Shown piece by piece: positions 24,721 to 31,515 of a DNA stretch of 40,876 nt. Positions within the stretch are counted from its first letter, which is position 1. The number at the start of each line of letters is the position of its first letter. Both the position numbers and the translations under genes were made by a program. The notes beneath the pieces are model-generated. The model saw only the letters and a program-made list of their open reading frames with translations. It was not told the DNA's origin and did not search any database. The DNA is from Pseudothermotoga sp. (GTDB lineage Bacteria > Thermotogota > Thermotogae > Thermotogales > DSM-5069): positions 1 to 40,876 of the forward strand of contig DOKY01000032.1 of the NCBI GenBank assembly GCA_003510135.1, written 5' to 3'.

Positions 24721-24739
24721 TCAGCCCCTCTTTCTTTTT
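24711..24739 (+). terminator. Rho-independent terminator of the encapsulin operon
   Basis: A perfect 20-base palindrome, GAGGGGCTGA followed by TCAGCCCCTC (24711-24730), then TTTCTTTTT. It folds as an 8-bp GC-rich stem with a GATC loop. It contains both the encapsulin stop (24718-24720) and the opposing csaB-like stop (24721-24723). The T tract follows only on the plus strand, so it should act mainly on the encapsulin transcript. Confidence 0.85.
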
Positions 24740-25719
24740 GTGAGAGTCCTTAGGATCGCAATCACGCCGTCGTGCATCTTCCTGAAATCTTCGATCATCC
24801 TGCCTGATTCGAGTCTGGAGTTGCTCAACTTCACGATCGCCAGAGCGATCTGTGCAGGATCTTCTTTCACACAGAACCCTTCGTACTTCGGAAAGTAACG
24901 TTCGAAGAACCTCCTGCTCTTAGAACTGTTCAGGGAAACAAAGGGTGAACCGACCAGACATGCCAGAAGACAACCGTGGAAGCGCTGAGAAACAACAAGC
25001 GAAGAGCGCGTGAGCTCCTTCATCGGTTCGTCCGAGACGGCGAGGGCATACTTCTGAGCCATTTTCTGGCAGGCGGGTCGATCCTGCGGACTGAGTGGAA
25101 CAAGGATGGTCTCAAAGCCGTACATTTTTGCCGTTTCGACGACGATATCGAGTTCCAGCTCGCTCTTCAAACAAAGGCTTATCTTCTTTTGCTTCTCGCA
25201 GTTCGGCAAGCGTTCGACCGCTCCAATCGCAAGATCTGTTCCAAGCGATGCGTTCTTCGCTCCAACAATTCTGGCGTACCTGTAACTCACCTCATCGCGA
25301 GCGATGAAAAAAACGTTCTTACTGTGGAGAAGAGATCTCACAACGCACTTAGAGAGTTTATGCTTCAGAGGACCCAGGCTGTTCGCTAAGAGTAGCACGG
25401 GCTTTCGAAACATCAGACCAATCCGAACGATGGAAGCGTAATAGAGCAAGCTCTTCATGCTCGTTTGGTCCTGAAAGATGCCACCACCGCCGCACACGAT
25501 CACATCGCTTTTGACGATCGCCATCAGGATCTTGAACGGATTGAACCTGTCTATGGGGACAACCTGTGGCTGGGAAAAAGCCTTCACTTTGTCTCTCCTC
25601 AAAAGGAGATAAATTCTGTCGAAACGTGCCTCTTTGAGTAACCTGATGCTCTCTTCGCAGAGCAGCTCATCACCAAGGTTGTCGTAACCGTAATAACCGA
25701 ACAGAGTCGCCGTCTTCAA
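24721..25719 (-). CDS. csaB: CsaB-family polysaccharide pyruvyl transferase
   Basis: A 332-aa GT-B-like protein of the polysaccharide pyruvyl transferase family. CsaB adds pyruvate ketals to secondary cell-wall polymer so that SLH-domain surface proteins can bind; in Thermotogae it is plausibly linked to toga or S-layer anchoring. Motifs: FGYYGYDNLGDELL at the N-terminus, SDVIVCGGGGIFQDQTS (about 75-91), LLANSLGPL, and VVSQRFHGCLLACLVGSPFV near 250. Start TTG 25719 is preferred over TTG 25737 because GAGGAGAT lies just upstream of it. It converges with encapsulin and is divergent from the metallo-hydrolase gene. Confidence 0.85.
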   Translation of the reverse strand: MKTATLFGYYGYDNLGDELLCEESIRLLKEARFDRIYLLLRRDKVKAFSQPQVVPIDRFNPFKILMAIVKSDVIVCGGGGIFQDQTSMKSLLYYASIVRIGLMFRKPVLLLANSLGPLKHKLSKCVVRSLLHSKNVFFIARDEVSYRYARIVGAKNASLGTDLAIGAVERLPNCEKQKKISLCLKSELELDIVVETAKMYGFETILVPLSPQDRPACQKMAQKYALAVSDEPMKELTRSSLVVSQRFHGCLLACLVGSPFVSLNSSKSRRFFERYFPKYEGFCVKEDPAQIALAIVKLSNSRLESGRMIEDFRKMHDGVIAILRTLTKRKRG

Positions 25720-25754
25720 GGAAAAACATCTCCTCAACGAGAAGTATCAATAGG

Positions 25755-25783
25755 ATTATACCGGAGGTGTTCATGTTTGATAA
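25755..25783 (-). promoter_or_regulatory. Promoter of the csaB-like gene
   Basis: On the minus strand a perfect TATAAT lies at 25755-25760, with TTATCA (four of six matches to TTGACA) at 25778-25783 and a 17-base spacer. The expected transcript start is near 25748, just before the GAGGAGAT site. This is the most consensus-like promoter in the window. It overlaps the ribosome site of the divergent metallo-hydrolase gene. Confidence 0.6.
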
Positions 25784-26523
25784 AGGTTCTGAACGATCGT
25801 GTGGTGGTCATCGGAGCGGAAGGTTCTTCGAACATCACAGGTGTGCTTGTGAAGAACAGCGTCATCGTAGTCGACACATCGCTGTTCGCTGAGAAGGCGC
25901 GCAAGGTGAAAGAACTGCTGGATGACTTCTTCAAAAAACCCATAGAGATGGTCGTGAACACACACTATCATCCGGACCACACCTTTGGAAACGTCGCCTT
26001 CGAAGGAATGAAGATACTCGCGAGCGAGCTCACCAAGTCGTTCATGGAAGCTTTCGATGAGCGTTATCTATCAAAATTACCACCAGTCGAAAAGATCGTC
26101 ACGCCGAACCTCACTTTCGACGAAGAGTACGAGGACAAAAACCTATTCATCAAACGTCTTGGTGGACACACTCTCGATTCGTCCATCGTGTTCTTCAAAC
26201 AAGAAAAACTTCTGGTCGCCGGCGATTTGATCTTCAACGGCTTCCACGCGGAAATCGTTGCGGACAGCGATCTGGACGAATGGCTCTCGGCTCTGAATTT
26301 CATCGAAAGCATGAAACCTGCCTGGATCGTTCCTGGCCACGGTGAAGTCGCGACCACGGAGTGTCTCAAGGCGATGCAACGTTATCTGGTGAAAATGAAG
26401 AGACTGCTCGATGGAGCTCTGAACCTTCAGGACGCGATGTCGGACGAGAACTTTTCGAAGAGGAAGTTTCCGGAGCTGTTCAGCTGGAGTCTGGAAAACC
26501 TTCTTCATCAGCGACGCAGCTGA
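25777..26523 (+). CDS. Metallo-beta-lactamase-fold hydrolase
   Basis: A 248-aa protein with the MBL zinc-site motifs: THYHPDH (HxHxDH), GGHTLDSS with the third-motif His, AGDLIF with the bridging Asp, and VPGHGE with the last His. There is no signal peptide, so it acts in the cytosol. The family includes thiolesterases, lactonases and glyoxalase-like enzymes, and the substrate cannot be deduced. Start TTG 25777 has GGAGG seven to nine bases upstream; the ATG at 25773 is in another frame and does not stay open. The last 16 bases overlap the opposing LolA-like gene. Confidence 0.88.
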   Translation: MIKVLNDRVVVIGAEGSSNITGVLVKNSVIVVDTSLFAEKARKVKELLDDFFKKPIEMVVNTHYHPDHTFGNVAFEGMKILASELTKSFMEAFDERYLSKLPPVEKIVTPNLTFDEEYEDKNLFIKRLGGHTLDSSIVFFKQEKLLVAGDLIFNGFHAEIVADSDLDEWLSALNFIESMKPAWIVPGHGEVATTECLKAMQRYLVKMKRLLDGALNLQDAMSDENFSKRKFPELFSWSLENLLHQRRS

Positions 26524-27104
26524 AAGTATTCGTCAGTTTTCGCGTTTAGAACCAGGCTGTTGATCTTCACGCGTATTTTCTCTTCCTCCGAGGGACTCAG
26601 TATCTCGATCGATCTGAGTTGTGCCTCTTTGATCTCGAGCTTCACCTTTATGGGTTCCCGCAGCTGCTGGGCCACGAGCCTCGAAAACGTCAGAATAACG
26701 TAATCGCCTTCCGATCTCACGCTCACCAACGGTGTTTGCAGCATCCTGAGGGCGGATTGAATCGCCTGCACGATGGTGGATATCGGAATCTCCAAATTCT
26801 CAAAATCCTGAAAGCTTTCCGTACCAAAAACGAGTCGCTTGATCCGTGAAAAGTAAGCAAAGGAGAGGTTCGAAACGAAGTCCGGTTTTTTCACCAGAAA
26901 ATAGAAGTCTTCCAGGTTTCTCACCACGAGCATGCCCGACATGTAGAAAGACCTCACACCATCCTGTTTTATTTCTGCCGTGAGATCGAAATTCACTATG
27001 AAGTCTCTGACTCCGGCGAACTGTTCGGCGAGTTCAAAGAGCAAACTCGTCGGAAAAGACAGTACGGTACTGAGAATCAAGAATACGAAAAGGAATTTTC
27101 TCAT
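26508..27104 (-). CDS. Exported LolA-like protein at the end of the flagellar run
   Basis: A 198-aa protein with a signal peptide (MRKFLFVFLILSTVLS). The mature part resembles the LolA/LolB-like half-barrel: an early amphipathic helix (LLFELAEQFAGVRDFIVNFDLTAE region), then alternating strands such as GMLVVRNLEDFYFLVKKPD and a late VKLEIKEAQLRSIEIL. LolA relatives carry lipoproteins or bind acyl chains in the periplasm. The match is by fold pattern only. The ATG overlaps the fliY stop by four bases, so it is cotranslated with flagellar genes and might serve the basal body or simply ride on the operon. It converges with the metallo-hydrolase gene. Confidence 0.6.
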   Translation of the reverse strand: MRKFLFVFLILSTVLSFPTSLLFELAEQFAGVRDFIVNFDLTAEIKQDGVRSFYMSGMLVVRNLEDFYFLVKKPDFVSNLSFAYFSRIKRLVFGTESFQDFENLEIPISTIVQAIQSALRMLQTPLVSVRSEGDYVILTFSRLVAQQLREPIKVKLEIKEAQLRSIEILSPSEEEKIRVKINSLVLNAKTDEYFQLRR

Positions 27105-28108
27105 ATGCCGTTCGTTTCTCTTATCGAGTAGAGTCTCTGCCTCGGACTGACGATTTCTGTGATCCTCACACCGAAGTTCTCGTCTATGACGACCACTTCT
27201 CCACGGGCGATCAACTTACCGTTGACCAGCACATCGACGGGTTCACCGGTGAGCTTGTCCAGCTCTATGAGTGAGCCAACGGTCAGATCCATGACTTGTT
27301 TGAGTGTCATGCGTGCCCTGCCGAGCTCCACTACCACTTTCAAAGGCACATCGAAGAGCAATTCGAGCTTCTGCTGAATCTCCGATGGCTGTGGCGGGAT
27401 CTGAGTCTCAGCGGGACTGAATTCTTCGAACTTCGCTGGCTGGACCTTGACTTTTTCCTCTTCCTCTTGCTTTTTCGATGGAAACAGCTTTTCATGAACA
27501 TCTTTGATCGCCGTGAGCTGCGTGAACAACCAGAGGCTTGAAGAAGAACCGTTCTCCATCTCCAGCTGGCATTCGACGCACACCAGAAGTTCCGTCGGGT
27601 TGAAAAGAGTGCTGATGTTCTCAACATCTTCCACAAGCTTCACTTCGAGCTTTCCCAGAGAAACCTTTTCCTTCGCCTTCTCGGCGAGCAGAGTGATACT
27701 CGCGCCCAGCATCTGGTTCAATGCTTCCGTCAGGGCACTGAGCTTTATTTCGTCCACGTTCTGATCGGTAACTTCACCTGATCCGCCCATCATGAGATCG
27801 GCGATCTTCAGCACCAGAGACGCTGGCATCGCGAAGGACAGGTTCAGTTGCAAAGCGTCGCTCAGCTTGACGTCCGCAAGCACGATCTTCTCTTTGGATT
27901 TCGTGATGAAGTCCTTCAAAGACGTCTGTATTATCTGAGCAGGCTTTATACGGGTTTCTCTACCGACAATCATGCCGAGGGCAGAAGAAGCCGGATCCAT
28001 GATGAGCGTAACGATGGCTTCTATCATCTTCTTATCTTCCTCGGGCAAAGCTTCTGAAAAGCTTTTCAACAACGCATCAAGTTCATCTTGAGAGAGGAAG
28101 TCGCTCAT
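27101..28108 (-). CDS. fliY: Flagellar motor switch phosphatase FliY
   Basis: C-ring protein of 335 aa that combines a CheC-like phosphatase domain with a FliN-type SpoA domain. The N-terminal LSQDELDALL (residues 5-14) matches the CheY-P-binding peptide of FliM/FliY. The CheC-like part follows, with signatures around DEIKLSALTEALNQMLGAS (Glu and Asn of the phosphatase site). After a Glu/Lys/Pro linker (about 205-240), the SpoA domain VPLKVVVELGRARMTLKQV to the end forms the switch ring. FliY can dephosphorylate CheY-P as well as join the C-ring. Start ATG 28108 overlaps fliM by four bases. Confidence 0.95.
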   Translation of the reverse strand: MSDFLSQDELDALLKSFSEALPEEDKKMIEAIVTLIMDPASSALGMIVGRETRIKPAQIIQTSLKDFITKSKEKIVLADVKLSDALQLNLSFAMPASLVLKIADLMMGGSGEVTDQNVDEIKLSALTEALNQMLGASITLLAEKAKEKVSLGKLEVKLVEDVENISTLFNPTELLVCVECQLEMENGSSSSLWLFTQLTAIKDVHEKLFPSKKQEEEEKVKVQPAKFEEFSPAETQIPPQPSEIQQKLELLFDVPLKVVVELGRARMTLKQVMDLTVGSLIELDKLTGEPVDVLVNGKLIARGEVVVIDENFGVRITEIVSPRQRLYSIRETNGI

Positions 28109-29088
28109 TCTTTCACCTCCGGTTCAACGATCTTGGTGATCTTCACGGCCCTGTAGCCTTTGTAAGTGCCGGGTCTCGCCAGAAACTTGGCCTTGCCTTG
28201 AACGTGTACGGTGATGTCTTCGTCTTTGTGCGATTTCAACCTGATCACGTCCCCCACTTCCAGTTCCAGGATCTCCCTCACCGTCAAGACAGCTTCACCG
28301 AGCACCGCGCTGAGAACGATTTTCATCTGGTTCAAGTTTGCGACCAAATCCTGCTGGATCTTTTCGGAGGTCTGTTCCTTTTTCACCACCTTGAACCAGT
28401 TTCTTGAACTCAGTCGGTCCATGAACGGTTCCATCAGAGACGAAGGCCAGCATATGTTCATGAAGCCCTCCGTCTTGCCAACCGTGAGGAAGAGCGAAAC
28501 GAGCAGCACCATCTCGCTCGGTGGCGCTATCTGGACGAACTGCGGATTGTTCTCGATGCTCTCTATCGTCGGTGAGAAGCTGAAAACATCGCTCCACGCC
28601 TGTGACAGGTTTGAAAGGATGTTCATCAACTCTTTTCTCATGATGCTTATTTCTATTTCCGACGGTGATCTCTTGATGTTTGGAACACCGGGTCCACCGA
28701 GTATCAGGTCGAGGATCGTGTAAAACAGCTCGAGGTTCATTTCCAGTATGGCGTTTCCCATGAACTCGGGAGCCGAGAAAACAACTATGAAGGCTGGCGC
28801 TGGAAGAGATCTTATGAATTCTTCGTAAGTGATCTGGTCTATGCTCGCCAGATTTATGCTCACGAAAGTTCTGACTCTACCGGAAAGGTACGTCGAGACG
28901 GACCGGGCGAAGTTTTCATGTATCATGTCAAACACGCGGACGTGTTCTTTCGAGAACTTGCTCGGCCTCCTGAAATCGTACAGCTTTACTTTTTTTTCTT
29001 CTTGTTTGATCTCTTCAGCCGAAAGCTCGCCAGACTTCAGCGCCTGCAACAGTCTGTCTATTTCATCCTGGCTGAGCACATCGGACAA
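28105..29088 (-). CDS. fliM: Flagellar motor switch protein FliM
   Basis: C-ring protein of 327 aa. The N-terminal LSQDEIDRLLQAL is the CheY-P-binding helix. The middle domain carries the GGxG motif as LGGPGVP (GGPG rather than the common GGTG), which contacts FliG and neighbouring FliM. The C-terminal SpoA domain reads VLGEAVLTVREILELEVGDV. Start TTG 29088 has AGGTGAT upstream. It ends in an ATGA overlap with fliY and lies 13 bases after fliL. Confidence 0.96.
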   Translation of the reverse strand: MSDVLSQDEIDRLLQALKSGELSAEEIKQEEKKVKLYDFRRPSKFSKEHVRVFDMIHENFARSVSTYLSGRVRTFVSINLASIDQITYEEFIRSLPAPAFIVVFSAPEFMGNAILEMNLELFYTILDLILGGPGVPNIKRSPSEIEISIMRKELMNILSNLSQAWSDVFSFSPTIESIENNPQFVQIAPPSEMVLLVSLFLTVGKTEGFMNICWPSSLMEPFMDRLSSRNWFKVVKKEQTSEKIQQDLVANLNQMKIVLSAVLGEAVLTVREILELEVGDVIRLKSHKDEDITVHVQGKAKFLARPGTYKGYRAVKITKIVEPEVKE

Positions 29089-29101
29089 GCTCCATCACCT
29101 C

Positions 29102-29608
29102 TCATTCGACGGAGCTGATAGCCTTTATGTACAGGTACACCCCTGTAACCCCGAGCCTTTCTCTTTCACCGGTGAATCCGGTAACTTCGTTCACCATCGC
29201 GCGTATCTGCTTCTTGAGCAGTTCTATACCTGCAGCCGTGTTGAGTTCAGATCTTTCTTTGCTCAAGAAAATGAGCATGAGCCCATCCATGATCATGTCC
29301 CTTCGCTCGCCGATCGCTGCACGGCACGCATCGCTCGCCACCGTGAGCGTCAGAGACTCTATAACGGCAACTTCTTTTCCACCCTTCAGCATGAAGGTAG
29401 TGTATGTGCCCGGTTGAATGACGACCGCCTTGATCTCCGTGGGTGCAGGCTGTGTTGCTTGTTGTTGCTTCGGCTGTGTCAGGTTCGAACCCAGCAGCAT
29501 GATCGTAGCGATAGTTGCCCCCACCGCGACGATCGCCGGCACGATTATCGACGTCAGCAAACCGCCGATTCCCTTCTTTTTAACTTCCTTAACCTCTTCA
29601 TCCGCCAT
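29102..29608 (-). CDS. fliL: Flagellar stator-associated protein FliL
   Basis: A 168-aa single-pass membrane protein. After a short Lys-rich cytoplasmic start, one helix (GGLLTSIIVPAIVAVGATIATIML) leads to a Gln/Thr linker and a periplasmic SPFH-like domain (IQPGTYTTFMLKGG, VIESLTLTVASDACRAAI, LLKKQIRAMVNEVTGF). FliL rings surround the MotAB stator. Start ATG 29608 follows AGGTGATC. Its place between motB and fliM is standard. Confidence 0.92.
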   Translation of the reverse strand: MADEEVKEVKKKGIGGLLTSIIVPAIVAVGATIATIMLLGSNLTQPKQQQATQPAPTEIKAVVIQPGTYTTFMLKGGKEVAVIESLTLTVASDACRAAIGERRDMIMDGLMLIFLSKERSELNTAAGIELLKKQIRAMVNEVTGFTGERERLGVTGVYLYIKAISSVE

Positions 29609-29618
29609 TTCAGATCAC

Positions 29619-30488
29619 CTACTTCGCTCGTTCTCTCTTTATGAGTATGTCTATCCTGCGGTAAACGTTCCTCAACTGGTTCAACCGGTTCTCATAGCGT
29701 CTGTCAAGTTCGTTCAACGAAGCTGTGTACTCCGCTGCAGATATTTCCCCGGCTTTGAAACGTTCCAGGACCAGATTCCTCTCGATCTCGATCTCTTTTT
29801 GAAGGGCTTCTATCTCTTTTTTTATCGGCCAATCTCCCATGCCTATAGGATAGAAACGCTGAGGATCGTAGAAGTAGTCCGGATCGAACCTTCCAGCCCT
29901 GACGTCGGCGAGCCTCTCGATGGACCTGCGACGCTTCAACTCGTCCGTAAAGAATTGTATAACACTCGCAGCCCTCGCGCTGCTCAGATGCCAGTTCGAA
30001 GCATAGATGGAATCCGCTGGAACGGGTCGATCGTCCGCGTATCCGAAAACGTTGATCACGTTCATGGTGTGCTCGATCACTATGGTGCCTATCCTTCCGA
30101 GCAATTGCTTTGCTTCGACGGTGAGCTTCGCACTCGCCGGTTCGAAGAACGCCATGTCCTGCATTATTATGACCGTTCCTTCGTCCCTCTCCTGAATGGT
30201 GATCTTGCCCTTGTACTCTTCGGCGATCCTCATGAGTTCTTCGTAAACGCCGCGCTTTGATGTAATCAGTGGTTCTTCCGCCAGACTCTTCCCACCGGTG
30301 AGAACGCTCGGTGGCAAACCGGTGAGTGCCGATCTCAAACCCACAACAACCTGTTGAAACTTTCCAGGACTTATCGTGGACATCGAGAACAGAAGCACGA
30401 AGAAGGTGAGCAGCAGGGTCACCATATCACCGTAAGTGGTGAGCCAGCTTGCCTTCGGCGCCTCGTAACTTCTTTTCTTTCGAGGCAT
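29619..30488 (-). CDS. motB: Flagellar stator protein MotB with coiled-coil insertion
   Basis: A 289-aa stator subunit. Its single helix SWLTTYGDMVTLLLTFFVLL carries the ion-binding Asp21. The plug/linker and an OmpA-like peptidoglycan-binding domain follow (FFEPASAKLTVEAKQLL, FGYADDRPVP, SNWHLSSARAASV). Between the GMGDWP turn (about 216-221) and the final strand NVYRRIDILIKRE (274-286) an extra 50-residue charged helical segment is inserted (EALQKEIEIERNLVLERFKA onward), predicted coiled coil; standard MotB has a short loop here. Whether the motor uses H+ or Na+ is not decided by the sequence seen. The ATG shares a base with the motA stop. Confidence 0.94.
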   Translation of the reverse strand: MPRKKRSYEAPKASWLTTYGDMVTLLLTFFVLLFSMSTISPGKFQQVVVGLRSALTGLPPSVLTGGKSLAEEPLITSKRGVYEELMRIAEEYKGKITIQERDEGTVIIMQDMAFFEPASAKLTVEAKQLLGRIGTIVIEHTMNVINVFGYADDRPVPADSIYASNWHLSSARAASVIQFFTDELKRRRSIERLADVRAGRFDPDYFYDPQRFYPIGMGDWPIKKEIEALQKEIEIERNLVLERFKAGEISAAEYTASLNELDRRYENRLNQLRNVYRRIDILIKRERAK

Positions 30489-31276
30489 CAGGCGGCCTCC
30501 CTGCCGAGGGCGGCATCATACGCGGCCTTCTCCTCTGCTGTGAGGAAGGACTTGAGCTTTTCTTCAAGAACTCTCGGGTTTTCTCCAGCCTGAATGGAGA
30601 GCACTCCCTCGAGGATCATTTGTTTCTGCCTCAAGATCTTTATGGCCCTCCTTCCGAGTTTCTCCCCCATGGGTAGGAAGACGGCGTTCGAGAGGATCGA
30701 ACCGTAAAAGGTGGTGACGAGAGCGACGGACATGTTCGGACCTATGGTCTCGGGGTTGTTCAAAGTTCTCAACATGCCTATAAGGCCGATCAGTGTTCCT
30801 ATCATTCCATAGGCTGGTGCGAAAGCGCCGGCCGAATCCATCATGGCCTTGTTCGCCATGAGGTCTTCTTCAATTAAATCCATCTCGGCTTCCATCATGC
30901 TCTTCAACAGTTCCGGATCTGTCCCGTCTATGACCAGCTGCAGGGCCTTCTTCATGAACGGATCTTCGATCTCGTTCAGATTCTCTTCCAGAGAAAGCAA
31001 ACCTTCCCTTCTCGCTTTCTCGGAAAAAGAAACGAGCGTTCTCACCAACCCGATGTTGTCGATCTTGGGCTCTTTGAAAGTGGACATGATGACGCCTAAG
31101 ATGCGAAAGCTCCTCTCTTTGGGGTGAGAGGCAATCGTGGAGGCCAACGCGCCACCGATGGTTATGAAGACGGACGGCAGATCCAGGAACGCACTCGGTG
31201 CAGATTTACCGATGAATATCCCAAAGAATATCATGCCGAAAGCCATCAAGACGCCGAGAATCGTCGATATGTCCAC
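30488..31276 (-). CDS. motA: Flagellar stator protein MotA
   Basis: A 262-aa, four-helix stator subunit of the MotA/TolQ/ExbB family. The N-terminal helices carry MAFGMIFFGIFIGKS and FLDLPSVFITIGGALASTI. The cytoplasmic domain that contacts FliG lies about 60-160 (FKEPKIDNIGLVRTLVSFSE; IEEDLMANKA). The last two helices include GAFAPAYGMIGTLIGLIGML and MSVALVTTFYGSILSNAVFLP. Start GTG 31276 has GGAGG eight bases upstream. It sits between flbD and motB in the usual order. Confidence 0.96.
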   Translation of the reverse strand: MDISTILGVLMAFGMIFFGIFIGKSAPSAFLDLPSVFITIGGALASTIASHPKERSFRILGVIMSTFKEPKIDNIGLVRTLVSFSEKARREGLLSLEENLNEIEDPFMKKALQLVIDGTDPELLKSMMEAEMDLIEEDLMANKAMMDSAGAFAPAYGMIGTLIGLIGMLRTLNNPETIGPNMSVALVTTFYGSILSNAVFLPMGEKLGRRAIKILRQKQMILEGVLSIQAGENPRVLEEKLKSFLTAEEKAAYDAALGREAA

Positions 31277-31279
31277 GCA

Positions 31280-31504
31280 TCATCCCTCCCCTTCGCGAGG
31301 GATGTATTTGAGCAAATCGAACACCGGGTAAGCCTGTCTCTTGTATTCTATCACCCGTCGGATGACTTCCTCGACGCTTTCTTGAACGATGTATTTCTTA
31401 CCGTTGAACAGGGTTATGGTCGTGTCCGGTAAAGCTTCAACGGTTTCTATCATCTCAGCGTTGAGCACGAACTTCTGTCCTCTAAGGCGCGTCAGCCAGA
31501 TCAT
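31280..31504 (-). CDS. flbD: Flagellar protein FlbD/SwrD
   Basis: A 74-aa protein opening MIWLTRLRGQKFVLNAEMIE, the typical start of the small FlbD/SwrD family, followed by TTITLFNGKKYIVQESVEEV. In Bacillus, SwrD raises flagellar torque. Here it lies between flgE and motA, which is where it is usually found. The ATG follows AGGTGATG. The 3' end is short and charged (IPREGEG). Confidence 0.9.
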   Translation of the reverse strand: MIWLTRLRGQKFVLNAEMIETVEALPDTTITLFNGKKYIVQESVEEVIRRVIEYKRQAYPVFDLLKYIPREGEG

Positions 31505-31515
31505 TCGACATCACC

